This document shows positions 1 to 11,187 of a DNA stretch of 64,000 bases, in pieces; positions within the stretch are counted from its first letter, which is position 1; every line of letters begins with the position of its first letter. The notes below the pieces were generated by a model. That model did not search any database. It was not told the DNA's origin and saw only the letters and a list, made by a program, of their open reading frames with translations. Position numbers and translations under genes: made by a program. This DNA comes from Dryas octopetala (taxonomy: Eukaryota > Streptophyta > Magnoliopsida > Rosales > Rosaceae): assembly GCA_963921425.1 (NCBI GenBank), contig OY992833.1, positions 2,606,501 through 2,670,500 of the forward strand, in the 5' to 3' direction.

Positions 1-185
1 GCAAAATATCGGCCAAATCGGAATTGATCTACTCGAACGATTAGTATTAGAAAATTCACGATCGTTCATAAATTCGAGCACCGTTACGTAACTTTTACAT
101 CTCTGATTGAGCTAATTTTTTGCAATGATGATCAATGAGTGAGGAATTAAAAATTGAACGGTTTGGATTAATGGAAACATGATCG
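1..185. repeat. Inverted-repeat module (GATCATC...TGCAAAAAATC family), partial
   Basis: The left half reads GCAAAATATCGGCCAAATCGG and the right half ends in AGCTAATTTTTTGCAATGATGATC, roughly its reverse complement around a loop. Similar modules lie near 12,745-12,965, 13,547-13,775 and 13,885-14,105, with a diverged relative near 52,370-52,560. Confidence 0.55.
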
Positions 186-706
186 CATTATATGAATATA
201 ACCTACATAAAATTGTACCAAAAAAAAAAGGCAATGAGACTTTGGGCGAGAAATATGCATGTTCCTCGCCCATACATTGGGCGACGAATACGTAAGTTCC
301 TCGCCCAAAGTGACTTTGGGCGACGAACAGAAACCTTCCTCGCCTAAAATCATCTTGGGCGACGAAATAGTTCGTTGCTGAAAGTTATTTTAGGCGAGGA
401 AGCTTTTTGTTCGTCGCTCAAAGTCACTTTGGGCGAGGAACATACTTTTTGTTCATCACCCAACATATGGATCAACTATCGTTTTGGCGCGTGTTTTAGG
501 TGACGAAATATTTTCGTCGCCCAAAGTTCCTTTAGGCGAGGAAAATTATATTTGTCGCCCAAAGTTATCTTGATAATATTCGTCGCCCAAACCTAGATAG
601 GATTAGGCGACAACGTTTATGGTTCGTCGCCCAAAGTTGCTTTGGGCGACGAATTTTGGTTTGTCTCCCAAAGTTTCGTCGCCCAAAGATATTTTTCTTG
701 TAGTGT
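1..706 (+). mobile_element. 3' terminal part of a CACTA-like element
   Basis: Ends in TTTTTCTTGTAGTG at 706, the inverse of the CACTACAAGAAAA terminus typical of En/Spm (CACTA) elements. The last 470 bases are packed with direct and inverted copies of a 13-base motif (TTTGGGCGACGAA and its complement), like a CACTA subterminal repeat region. The flank from 707 matches 16,869 onward, where no such element is present, so 706/707 is an insertion boundary. The left end lies outside the window. Near-identical sequence recurs at about 13,930-14,632. Confidence 0.7.
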
Positions 707-1257
707 ATCTTTTTTAATCCTCCACACTCAATTTTATCTTTAACGACTCTTTGGCCCATTTTCAAACAAAAATGCCCTTGATCTAAACCACTCAGTTATG
801 CTTAACCTTAATTCTTCCCCCCACGCACATCCTCTTCTTCTTCTCCACAAATAACAGATTTTGATACCCACCCACAGATCTTAATGATTTTAGCACCCCA
901 CAAAAAGTTGACCCAAAATATAATGGATAACTAGCTTCTTGATGATTCGCAACAACCAAAAAGCTAAAATCATCAAGTATCCATGACTTTCATATATCCA
1001 CCCACAGGGTTGCTGCAAATCACTTCCACATGTCGCGAATAACCTCTTATTCCAAGCTTGGGTTGCTACGAATCACCGGCCTCCACAATTGTCTATCGTC
1101 GCTGAAATCTTCTCCAATTAGTTGGTTTCTTCTGAAATGCTCTCCAAGCTACTGGGTTACTCTCGATTTCTCAAGGGTTGCAGTGGGTTCCTCCCAAAAT
1201 CCCTAAACAGAGCATTGTGCAGTTTCACTTTTTTTTTTTTTAATCAATTCATTATGG
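707..1257 (+). mobile_element. Left half of a TIR element (unit 1 copy)
   Basis: Aligns by eye with 11,560-12,100 and 16,869-17,427. In the intact copy at 11,544-12,648 this sequence begins an element with long terminal inverted repeats. Here it is interrupted after TCAATTCATTATG by a copia gag fragment, and the right half is missing. Confidence 0.65.
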
Positions 1258-1264
1258 AACAAAA

Positions 1265-1719
1265 ATGTTGATGGTGGTGGTGGTTACTGGAACAATAATG
1301 GAGGTAGAAATGGGAATTCTGGAAGGCATGCACTGGGGTAACAATGGAGGCAGGTTTAATACTGGTGGTGGTAGAGGTTGGAATTATGGTGGAAATGGTG
1401 GCAGGTTTAACAACCATTGGGTTGCAAATAACTGGAACGATGGGGATCGACATATTCTTGAGTGTCAAATATGTTCTAGAAGAAGGCACACTATTGTCAA
1501 TTGCTTTGATAAAGATAGATCATCTCAGAATGTTGGTACTGTTGTGGAATGTCAGATTTGTGGTAGAAAAGGTAATGTGGCTTTAGATTGCTTCAATAGA
1601 TCAAACTATGTTTATCAAGGCTCAGCACCACCTTCAGCAAACTCAAGATATGTTTCAGACTACACTCAAGTTAGGAGATGGAGTTGTGTACAAATATTTT
1701 TGACTCAGATGGTTCGTTT
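1265..1719 (+). pseudogene. Copia-type gag fragment with zinc knuckles (outer element, unit 1)
   Basis: A Gly/Asn-rich stretch (repeats such as GGGRGWNYGGNGGRF) is followed by two zinc-knuckle-like motifs. The first, CQICSRRRHTIVNC, fits C-x2-C-x4-H-x4-C. The second, CQICGRKGNVALDC, has Asn in place of the His. A Ser/Pro stretch (YQGSAPPSANSRYV) follows. This layout is typical of the gag C-terminus of plant Ty1/copia elements. The upstream gag and the expected protease/pol are absent. The open frame runs to 1747, but its last residues lie in the LTR of another element inserted at 1720. An older, truncated copia in the + direction is the best reading, and its likely 3' LTR starts at 7000. Confidence 0.75.
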
Positions 1720-2039
1720 TGTTGGTTTTGAGTTCTCTAACTTGTAGAAGAACTACACCTTTGGAGCATAAGATAAAGAGCAAGAACAAAACAGAGGAAA
1801 AATGAAAACAGAGGTCAAGCTATATTTTTCAGAAAAATGGAGAGATTTTAAGGAGGGTCTGCACAACTTTGATAGCTTTCATTAGCATATATTGATTCAT
1901 TACAACCCTAAGGCTTTAACTAATACAAAGCCAAAATCAACCACACACAAGTTTACTAACGTGGCTGACTAAGAACCAAGTACAAAAACTTAAGTATTAA
2001 GACAACAAAAACAAAAAGACAAAATTTCTAAAAAACTTG
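1720..2039 (-). repeat. Copia copy A 3' LTR, truncated
   Basis: Matches 5515-5947 and 17,893-18,327 from TGTTGGTTTTGAGTT up to about 2039. It then jumps directly to pol sequence that in copy B lies near 18,997. The last roughly 110 bases of the LTR are lost. Confidence 0.85.
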
Positions 2040-5000
2040 CTTTATATAAATTGATGCATCTGCTTCATTGCTTCCATCTTCTTTTTCAAGATTAACTACC
2101 AAAGGTGTAGCTACAGGTTTGCATCCTCCTAGGCCAAAATTTTTCAAAATAGTCTTTGCATACTTTTTTGAGATACAAAAATGCCATCTTCATTTTGACA
2201 AACTTCAATTCCCATATATAAAATAATGCAACAGACCCAAGTCACTCATTTCATACTTTTTCATCATCTTTTTCTTGAAATTCAAGATCAAACTCTCACT
2301 ACTTCCAGTAAACACCAAATCATCAACATATAGAGAAACAATCAGAATATATATCAGTGTTACCTTCAGTTTTGATGTAGAGAGTAGGTTCATTTTGGCT
2401 TCTTTGAAAGCCTTTCACAATGAAATAAAAGTCTATCGATCTCCCCATATCATGCTCTTGGTGCTTGCTTCAAGCCATAGAGAGCCTTATTGAGCTTGTA
2501 CACCTTTATTTCTTCTCTTTTGATTACAAAGCCCTCAGGTTGATCAATATAGACCTCTTCCTTCAAGACTCCATTAAGAAATGCAGATTTCACATCTAGT
2601 TGGTGTAAAAACCACCCCTTTTGAGCAGCTAGGGAGATTACACTCCTAATTGTATCAAGCCTTGCCACTGGTGCAATTGTTTTATTGAAATTAATTTCGG
2701 GTTGTTGAGAATACCCTTTTGCAACCAGCCTAGGTTTGTTCCTTTGAATGGAACCATCTTTATTTAGCTTTGTCTTGTAGATCCACTTCACTCCTATGAC
2801 ATCTTTGTCACTAGGTCTGTCCACAAGCTCCTATGTGTTGTTCTTTTCAATCACATTGATCCCTTCCACCATAGCTTTCTTCCAGTTATCATCTTTCACA
2901 GCATCTTCAAAGGTTTCTGGTTCAATGAAACAGAAATTACACCTTGTATAGACATCATTCAAAGTCCTCATTCTGATTGGAGTTGAACTAGGGGATGAAG
3001 AACCAGATGATTGTGAATGTGGACTGTCCATTGGAGTTAGTTGTTGTGGAGATCCTTCAATAAGCTCATCTTCATTTTCTAGATTCTCTACCTAGCCTCT
3101 TCATTAACATCAATGATGGGACCTTGAAATTCCTTTTTCTTCCAATCCCAAGTGGCTTTCTCATTGAAGAGAACATCTCTACAAATCACAACCTTCTCTT
3201 TCTTCAAATTGTAGAGTCTATAGCCTTTAGTTTGATTGCTATAACCCACAAAAATGCATTTCTCATTTGAATCATCAAGTTTCTGCCTTTTCTCCTTTAG
3301 AACACGATGAGCAAAGCAAATAGAACAAAACACCTTCAAGTGATTAACAGAAGGTTTTCTGCCACTCCATGCCTCAAATGGTGTTTTGTCTTCCAATGCT
3401 TTTGTTGGACACCTATTCATAAGATAGATTGCAGTGTTGACTGCTTCTCCCCAGAATTCATAAGGCATTCCTTTTTCATGTAACATGCTTTTGGCCATTT
3501 CAAAAATTGTTCTATTCTTCCTCTCTAAAACTCCATTTTGTTGTGGAGTATAGGCTGCTGTGAGTTGTCTTTCAAGCCCTATGTCTTCACAAAACTTGAG
3601 AAACTCCTTTGAAGTATACTCTCCACCTCTATCACTTCTCAAAACTTTAATCAAATGCCCACTCTGCCTTCCAACCATCACTTGAAACTTTTTAATACAA
3701 CAAAGACATCTAATTTTTGTCCCAAGAAATACACCTAAGTCATTCTAGAGAAATCATCTACAAAGATAATGAAGTACCTGTTGTGACCATGAGTTTTTGT
3801 CTTCATCGGACCACACACATCACTATGGACTAGCTCCAAACGCTTAGATGCTCTCCATGCTTTCCTTTTAGGAAATGATTCCCGATGGTGTTTCCCAATA
3901 GCACAACCTTCACATACTTCACTTGCTTCTTGAATTGATGGTAAGCCATGAACCATAATCTTCTTTTTTTTTAGATCCTTCAAACTCTGAAAATTCAGAT
4001 GCCCATACCTCCTATGCCATAGCCAAGAGTCATCTAGAACATCAACCTTCAAAGCCATTTTGCTTGGATATTGAAAGGATATCGGAAAACTCATATTCTT
4101 CTCCATTTTGATTCTTGCTACAACTTGAGACTTGCTTCCCTTGTCATAAATTGTGCAAAAATTATCTTCAAACTGCACCAAATAGCCATGCTCTTGAAGT
4201 TTCCCAACACTCAAGAGGTTTTGGTCCAATTGTGGAACCAACAACACCTCATTGATGTATATTCTTCCTTTCTTTGTTTCAACCACAAGTGTGCCCTTTC
4301 TTTTTACTTGAACTAAATCACCATTGCCCATCTTCACTCTAGTGCTCACAGATGTGTCAATATTAACAAGAATTGACTCATTTGTTGTCATATGAATACT
4401 ACAGCCACTATCAACAAACCAAACATTGTCATTTTTTGGTATAGTTGCTGCTTGACAAGCAAAGAACATGTTGGCACCATTGTCTTGTTCCTCCATGAAG
4501 TTAGCTTAATAATTCTTGTTGGACTTGCAGTCTTTTTGCATATGCCCAAACTTGTTACAATTGAAGCATCACTAATGCCCCTTAAACCAACATTCACCAG
4601 TATGAAGTTCATCACAGATTTTGCACTTTTGTTGAGGTGCTGAACTCATCTCACCATTCTTCTTGTCAAAAGTACCTTTTCCTTCTCACTTCTTCTTGCC
4701 TTTCCAATTCTTCTTAGACTTAGGCACATTGCCTTTGCCTTGACTAGAACTAGATTGTTCTGGTTTTGTATCTCCTGAACTAAAGCTAAGTGTTTGGAAA
4801 GCATTCTCTGTATCATTCTCATCATGCCTACTTAATCTTTGATCAAAGGCTTTAATTGATGCTGTCACTATTTTAACACTCAATGTCTCCATATCTTTAG
4901 TCTCTTCTATATTATAGAAACTATAGAATCATAATTTCTAGTTATGCTTATAAGGATTTTATGAACTACCCTCTTTTCTGGTATAGTTTCACCATAGCTT

Positions 5001-5450
5001 CTCATTTGATTCACAACATCAGTAAGCCTAGTAAAATAATCCTTGAGAAATTCACCCTCTTTCATTATAATATACTGAAAATCTCTGCTCAAAGATTGAA
5101 GTTGTATAGCTCTAACCTTTGAATCACCTCTGTATTCTTCTTGAAGAACATCCCAAGCAGCTTTTGTTGTCTCCTCATTTGAGAATATTCTTAGGAAGAT
5201 GTCCTCTGAGACTGCACCTTGTATGAGCCCCAAAGCTTTTGCATCTTTTTTAATGTTCCCCTTCAAGATCACCTTTTGAGCTGCTGTCAAGGCTCCCTCA
5301 TCTTCAGGAATTTCATATCCTTCTTCAACAAAGCTCCAAAGAACATGTGAAAAAAAAAATGATCCTCATCTTGATTATTCTCCAAAAATCAAAGTTTTCC
5401 CCATTAAAGATTGGAGTTATGAGTTCACCACTAGTACTTGAACTTGCCAT
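2040..5450 (-). pseudogene. Copia copy A gag-pol remnant
   Basis: Broken polyprotein read on the minus strand from the gag ATG at 5450 (MASSSTSGEL). Gag residues are at about 5450-4690. A CCHC knuckle region lies near 4540-4590. The protease motif DSGCS is at about 4410. The GAG-pre-integrase/integrase HHCC and first Asp (HSDVCGP) are in 3735-4496. The second Asp and the Glu (LRSDRGGEY, QQNGVLERK) are in 3088-3681. RT motifs ([17 protein letters not shown]) are in 2450-2824, and YVDD is at 2319-2330. Stops include a TGA at 4686-4688, stops just before the knuckle, a TAA before the protease part and a TAG after integrase SRMT, with a one-base frameshift nearby. Several are shared with copy B. 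RNase H is deleted. It cannot encode a working polyprotein. Confidence 0.9.
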
Positions 5451-5500
5451 GGTTTTTTTGATTCTCACAAACGCCCACGTACAAGAGTTGATCTTAGAGA

Positions 5501-5512
5501 GCTCTAATACCA
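5501..5512 (-). other. tRNA-iMet primer binding site, copy A (mutated)
   Basis: Minus-strand TGGTATTAGAGC, two bases inside the 5' LTR. The plant initiator-tRNA site is TGGTATCAGAGC, so one base differs. Copy B keeps the perfect form. Confidence 0.85.
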
Positions 5513-5514
5513 AA

Positions 5515-5947
5515 TGATGGTTTTGAGTTATTTAACTTGTAGAAGAACTACACCTTTGGAGCATAAGATAAAGAGCAAGAACAGAACAAAAGAAAAATGA
5601 AAACAGAGGTCAAGCTATATCTTTTAGAAAAATGGAGAGATTGTAAGGAGGGTCTGCACCACTTTGATAGCTTTCATTAGCATATATTGATTCATTACAA
5701 CCCTAAGGCTTTAACTAATACAAAGCCAAAATCAACCACACACAAGTTTACTAACGTGGCTGACTAAGAACAAGTACAAAAACTTAAGTATTAAGACAAC
5801 AAAAACAGAAAGACAAAATTTCTGAAAAACTTGGCTTGAGCCAACATTGGCAGAAGATAGGTACCAAAGGGACAATCGATCATGAAGCAGGGGACGATCG
5901 ATCGTGTGAAACAAAAAATCAATGAAGCATTAATTAATATTTCAACA
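5515..5947 (-). repeat. Copia copy A 5' LTR
   Basis: Complete LTR of about 433 bases ending in CAACA at 5947. On the + strand its left terminus is TGATGG, where other copies have TGTTGG. Matches 28,519-28,949. Confidence 0.88.
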
Positions 5948-6999
5948 CCTTCTTAGATATTCCTACTGCTTTGCATGCCCACTACTTTGACCAAATTGGT
6001 TTTGTGGTAAATGTTTGCCCAGGATCACCCCCTCATTATCAAGAGGACATTCTTCATAGCTAGTCACCATAACTTAAAGGAAGAAAAGTTATCTGCAAAG
6101 TCTTATTCAGTGGCATCATCTAATAGTAATACCAACTGTAGTGAAGATGATAATCAGGAATCTAGGCAGTCAATTCTTAAAGCTCATCAGCAGAGAAAAT
6201 TTCAAATCCAAACCACTCTTTGCAATCATGTGCCAATGATGCTCCTGCTGGTGCTCATGATTGTGAAATTGATCATTTCATTGATAAAGATGGTGATTTG
6301 TTGAAGAGAAGAAAAGGCAGACAGCAAACTAAAAGAAGAGTTATTTCTCTACTAGAAGATGATAACATGTTTTTGCAAGCAGACACATCATCACAATAAA
6401 AATGGCAATCTAGTTGATCATGTCACACAAGTGGAAACTAAGCAAGTGAATCAAGCTTTTTATGGGAGTGATTTTGATGAAGTGATTGATGAAAGACAAA
6501 TGTTGTCAAATAAAGTAATATCTCACTAATTGATGATGCAAATGGATCATTTAGGGGTGCATGCTTATCGATCACCGAGGAGTGAAGATTTTATTGAGAA
6601 TTATTTCAATGTAAATGTTGCAGATTTGGGAAGTCGTGAGATTTGTAGGCAGTATATGCATTGCTATTGTATACGTGCGCTGGATTCTCTTTACAAAGAA
6701 AGAGTCGTTGTTGTTTTACTGAGTAGTGCCAACAAGCAGTATGTGCAACTCATGGTTTTGCTATTCTCGTTAGAATTTTGTCCCTTGGCCAAATCTGACA
6801 AAGAAGACTCAAGTGTAAATGGGAAAAGGACAGCTTTAGGGTTGGTTCCAGCATATTGGTTATGTTTGAAAGAAGATGCTGATCTTGGCAGGTTGATCTA
6901 TTTATAGTTCTTTCTTCTCCTCCTCTATTTCATAATCATTTGCATCATCAACATTACTACAACCTCAGGCTTGGTTCCCTTGCTGAGGTTGAGGGGAGA
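5948..6999 (+). other. Unidentified sequence between the copia insertion and the older LTR (unit 1)
   Basis: About 1.05 kb shared with 28,950-30,021. It contains open stretches that do not look like copia pol, including 6530-6907 (125 codons, with HAYRSPRSEDFIENYFNV and GKRTALGLVPAYWLCLKEDA) and, in the unit 3 copy, an acidic/basic reading at 29,013-29,417. Just before 7000 is a purine run (GAGGTTGAGGGGAGA) that looks like a polypurine tract. I do not recognise the protein. It could be decayed retrotransposon sequence or a captured host gene fragment. Confidence 0.4.
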
Positions 7000-7365
7000 T
7001 GTTGACTGTACAACTATCAGGCTTGATTAGTAGCTTAATTAGTATGGTTACTTTTTTAGCTAATAAAAGGCCTATGTGGTTATGCCATGTGGCATTATAG
7101 TTAGAAAGAAACGAGTATGTTAGAATTGGTTAGAGGTTAATTAGTTGTTTCTATATAAAGCATTGAGTTGTATTCATTTTCTGCATGTAATTTCATTCAA
7201 CTCATTCAATGAAAACTCGGAGTTTCCTCTTAAAACTCTCTCTCTTTTCTTGATGATCTTTGATTCTTAGAGCTTTGTTATGAATACTTACCCCTTGTCA
7301 ACTTGAGCTCCGAAGAGGCAGAAGAAGTAGAATAGAAACATCTTGATTTTTCTAATTAAGCATCA
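7000..7365 (+). repeat. LTR of the older copia element (unit 1)
   Basis: Starts TGTTGACTGTACAACTATC directly after a polypurine tract. It contains a TATATAAAG box near 7153 and a typical T/C-rich downstream leader (CTCTCTCTTTTCTTGATG). The right boundary is uncertain and placed where similarity to unit 2 begins (about 7368). Its + orientation fits the gag fragment at 1265-1719. A copy lies at 30,022-30,389. Confidence 0.65.
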
Positions 7366-7505
7366 ATAATTCTTCCTCTGTTAATGGGTGCAGCTTAGCT
7401 TAATATTTAATTAGAAATAGAACTGATCAATTGTATTTAATGTTTAGTGTGCATCCTATTCTTCCTTTGTTGTAAAATTTGATTATTCAATGTTGTGATT
7501 GTAAG

Positions 7506-8684
7506 CAAGGAATTAAATTTCGTTTTTTTAGGGTGTCGAAATCGAAACACATGTTTAATATTTTTCGGGAAGATTTCGCCGAAAGTTTTGAAATTTTCGA
7601 AATTTCGGCGAAATTTATCGAAATTTATCGAAATTTACCGAAATTTTCATATTTTCTATTTTCTCCAATTTCAGAAATTCACCAAAAATAGCTCGAGACT
7701 CCAAATAATTCACCGAAAAATTCTACGGACTCGTATTGATGAGTACTAATTTCCTATAACCTCAAAATAGTCAAATTGCTTTCAAAACAATTATGAAAAA
7801 TCCTACTCTTATAATTTAATTATGAAAAAAATAATAATCGTCAAATTCTTGAATTTTCATTTTCTAAAATTCATTTCCACACAACTAAGCTCTAGAACCA
7901 TAACCAAACGTCTAAGTAAGTTAAATTAAATTTAAAGAAATTTCTAATTCCTTTAAACAAACCTTAAAAAAAATTTGAAAAATTTAAGTAACAAAATTTG
8001 GGTTGTTACACTTAGTGAAGACAAAGCTTGGCTAGGTAAGAGACACGAGAAAAAAGGAAGGAAAGAAAAAAAAAATACTGAAGATAAAGGCACGGGAAAA
8101 AAAAGTAAGGAAAGAAAAAAAATGAGGGGGGGTTTGGGGCCTTTGGGCAATTGGAAAGAAGAAAAAAAGATTTGAGATTTCTTTTAGTTATTTTAAATCT
8201 TAAACTTTAATACATTTTATATAAAAAAAAATAATTAAAAGTATCCTAAAGGGCTTAAAACTTAATATTCTAAAAAATATAGAGTATATAGGGTTTAATA
8301 TATAGATTATAGAGTATAAAGAGTATTAGGGCATATAGAATATATAGAATATTAGGGTTTAGATTTTAGTGTATAATTAAATTATACAGTATAAAGAATA
8401 TACTAATTTTGTTTATTCATTATACTAATTTTATTTAACAGTATTTGCTCCAGCGCGCATTATATTCACCTTATATCACATGAAACCTACTATATAATTT
8501 GATTTCTTCAATGTTTTTTTATCAATTTAGTAGATAATATGTTAAATAAATATATGGTGAAGTTTCATTCAAAATTTTCGTATTTTGATAGCAATTTCCG
8601 TCATTTCCATCTAATTTTTGTCGAAATTTAAAAATCTTCGAAATTTCCGTCGAAATTTCCTCGAAACTCGAAATTTTATTCCTT
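7506..8684. mobile_element. Mutator-like TIR element, unit 1 only
   Basis: Flanked by a perfect 9-bp duplication GATTGTAAG (7497-7505 and 8685-8693). The termini are inverted: CAAGGAATTAAATTTCG on the left, AAGGAATAAAATTTCG read inward from the right. Units 2 (about 14,764) and 3 (about 30,518) have the uninterrupted GATTGTAAGGCTTCAC, so this is an unambiguous insertion with two empty sites. The ends are rich in GAAATTTCG repeats. There is no transposase, so it is non-autonomous. A 9-bp duplication is the Mutator-superfamily hallmark. Confidence 0.88.
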
Positions 8685-8983
8685 GATTGTAAGGCTTCAC
8701 TTAATTAATCTATTTTTTGTTCTTTGGGGCTGCATGTATTGATTTCCTTCTTAATAGAGAGCTAATAGTGCTACTTTGATCTCTTTCTCTTCAATATTCC
8801 CGTCCATATTGTGTTGCTGTTTATTGATGTGTGTTATCTCACTAATCATTGCATTTGATAGATTACTTTTATATAAGATTAGTAGTTTACAATTAAGTTA
8901 AAGTAAATTAGTACGTTAGTGATCGAAGATGTGCGTATATACCAACCTAGCTAAAAACACCAGTGAATGCATACTTACCCAAA

Positions 8984-9107
8984 AATTAGGTGCTTGGACA
9001 ATTCACTTGACATAAAACAATTTAATAGTACGTTGTATTAAATCAATGCTCCTGAAGTCTTCATTATCAAATTGACTCCAGAACCAGCATAGGCACATGT
9101 TCATATA
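8984..9107 (+). repeat. Direct repeat, first copy (unit 1)
   Basis: About 125 bases from AATTAGGTGCTTGGACAATT onward are repeated with a few changes at 9498-9623. Units 2 and 3 have a single copy (about 15,070 and 30,822), so the duplication is specific to unit 1. Confidence 0.7.
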
Positions 9108-9497
9108 TATATAAATATATATATATATTAAATTAAGAGATAATTAGGCTTAAATTCTTTAGAAAAACAGTTTTTAGATGGAGATCGGAGGTGTTTTAAA
9201 ATTTATAAGCTAGAAAATTCTTTTAATTCATAATAAAGTCCTTTTAATTTATAAGAAAATCATTTTAATTCATAATAAAGTCTTTTCCCGATTTGGCCAA
9301 GGAGCAATTGGGCCGATGGGCTTCTTTTCTTGGGCCTCCATCTTCAAACTCTTTAACACGGGGTCAAATAGTGGCCCGAGACATCATTCGGTGGTCGAAT
9401 CAGGGCCCAATTTTCTATGCTAACCGATTCCTCCTCCATTGACAAGTCAACGCCTCAAATGGGATGATTGGCTAGGATACGTAAAATACTTAAAAAT

Positions 9498-9623
9498 TAA
9501 TTAGGTGTTGGACGATTCACTTGACATAAAACAATTTAATAGTACGTTGTATTAGTTAATGCTCTTGAAGTCTTCATTATCAAATTGACTCCGGAACCAA
9601 TATAGGCACATGTTTATATATAT
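9498..9623 (+). repeat. Direct repeat, second copy (unit 1)
   Basis: Second copy of the 125-base segment at 8984-9107, about 1 kb upstream in + coordinates (3' side) of germin gene G1. Confidence 0.7.
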
Positions 9624-9867
9624 ATATAAAATTAAATTAATGGATATATTTGTAAGTAATTCTTAATTGAATTGCATGTATCCAAAGTGAAGTAAGAGAT
9701 TGAGAAATGGAACACACCGCACCACGTACTAGGGCAATATCATTATCATAATTATACTGATCATCAAGTAAATCCACGTAGGATGAAGTACATCATTGAG
9801 CTGGCTAGCAAACCATTTTATTTAATCAATATTATATTGTAATTTGTTTTTTGTGTATACTTATTAA

Positions 9868-10739
9868 TTAATTGTTGTCGTACCAGAACTGCTTCTGGAG
9901 ATAGTCGACCAAATTCTTGTCGACTTGGAAGGCCTTGGCAAGAACATCATCAGAGATGGGAGGGTCGGAGCCGAAGACAGCATTGGCTATGGTGATGACT
10001 CCTGGGTTCTGGCTGCTCAGCCCAGCAATGGCCACAGCGTTGGTGTGTCCCACATTCTGTTGGAAGTGAATGAGACCAATTGGGAAGACAAACACATCTC
10101 CCTTGTTCAACACTTTGGTGAATAGCTTGTTTTTAGCGTTTGGAAGGTTGGAGGTGACAAAGCCAACGTTGAGTGTGCCTTCCAAGACCACAAGGATTTC
10201 AGAGGCACGTGGGTGAGTGTGGGGAGGGTTGATGCCTTTTGGTGCATAGTCTATGCGAGCCAAGGATATACCGAGAGTGTTGAGTCCTGCTATTTGCTGC
10301 ACATTCGCGGGTGACACTGTAGAACCAACCGGGTTTGCTGCACTTTTCGGAGTCAACCCGGAAAAGAAGAAATCGTTTGCTGATGCAAGCTTTGGGTCCT
10401 TGCAGAATTTCCCATTCACAAACACTGCTCGCACAAAAAAAATATATAGTTCATGTATAGTTGTGGGCATGCATTCATGAAGGAACAAAATAATCATATA
10501 TATATAATAATTCATATATATAGTTCATGGATTGCATATACATATATATATAATAATTCTTCATGTATAATAATCATATATAGTAATGCATAAGTATATA
10601 TACCAGCAGATTGGGTGTCATTAATATCTACGCAGAAGTCCTGCAGAGGACTGGGGTCAGAGGCAGACACGACAAGGAAGGTTGCCAATGCCAGAATGGC
10701 AATTACAGTGACTGCAGGGAAATGAACAGCTTTCATCAT
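9868..10739 (-). CDS. Germin-like protein, copy G1 (2 exons)
   Basis: Secreted cupin of the germin-like family, usually an apoplastic manganese-binding oligomer; some members have oxalate oxidase or superoxide dismutase activity. Exon 1 is 10604-10739 and exon 2 is 9868-10424, joining in frame to 230 residues, the usual length. A signal peptide spans about residues 1-26. The cysteine pair is C37 and C53. Cupin box 1 is [13 protein letters not shown] (ligands H114, H116, E121) and box 2 is [13 protein letters not shown] (H165). A possible N-glycosylation site is NDT at 40-42, and KGD is at 153-155. All metal ligands are intact. The intron is GT-AG with a tandem acceptor (GAGCAG); using the CAG gives ...[13 protein letters not shown] second in-frame ATG follows the first. 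The TATA box is at 10831-10840. Enzyme activity cannot be told from sequence. Confidence 0.95.
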
Positions 10740-10830
10740 ACTGAAAGAATTATAACTTATAAGCTTGCTTGCTAGCTTAATTGGTTTGAGTTTGAGATCG
10801 ATGGATGAAAATCCTGCACTGGGTATATGC

Positions 10831-10840
10831 CTATTTATAG
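10831..10840 (-). promoter_or_regulatory. TATA box of germin gene G1
   Basis: Minus strand reads CTATAAATAG about 92 bases before the ATG. The same box sits at the same spacing before G2 and G3. Confidence 0.75.
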
Positions 10841-11187
10841 CTTGGAGTTAGACACTGAAAGATAGAACTGGTCTTTGATTTTTGTCGAAGCAGGTAAAGA
10901 CTTGATTAATTTTTCCAAGCAGGTAAAGACTGAATTGGCATGTTGATTAAGTCTTTACATGTGAATGTGAATCGATCAACCCAAATAAAAAAAACAAAAA
11001 CCAAAATTTGAGCTAGGTACATTAATTAGACTACTTAATTAATTGCTCCAACAAATATTTGATATTTAATTCCACCTCTTCCTTCTCGAATGGATTTCTA
11101 TATATGATGTCAATTTCTTAAATTAAATGTCCAGAATCTTTTCTGTAGATAGATTAGAGATCATAGAAAACGCACTAATTAATTGTT

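Larger units (their letters stand above)
1720..5947 (-). mobile_element. Ty1/copia retrotransposon, dead, internally deleted (copy A)
   Basis: Element in minus orientation. The 5' LTR is 5515-5947 and the truncated 3' LTR is 1720-2039. The LTR terminus at 1720 is TGTTGG; the right end at 5947 is CAACA. The internal order on the minus strand is gag, zinc knuckle, protease, integrase, RT, the copia order. A PBS-like site complementary to initiator tRNA-Met lies at 5501-5512. Compared with copy B (17,893-28,949), about 0.8 kb is deleted near 2039, removing the end of the 3' LTR and the RNase H region. The flanking 5-mers (CGTTT left, CCTTC right) do not match, so there is no target duplication. 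Confidence 0.9.

Noticed and set aside
210..700. Regularly repeated short motif (GGGCGACGAA) resembling a CRISPR array
   Set aside because: Copies occur in both orientations with irregular spacing in a plant genome next to a CACTA terminus; it is a transposon subterminal repeat region.
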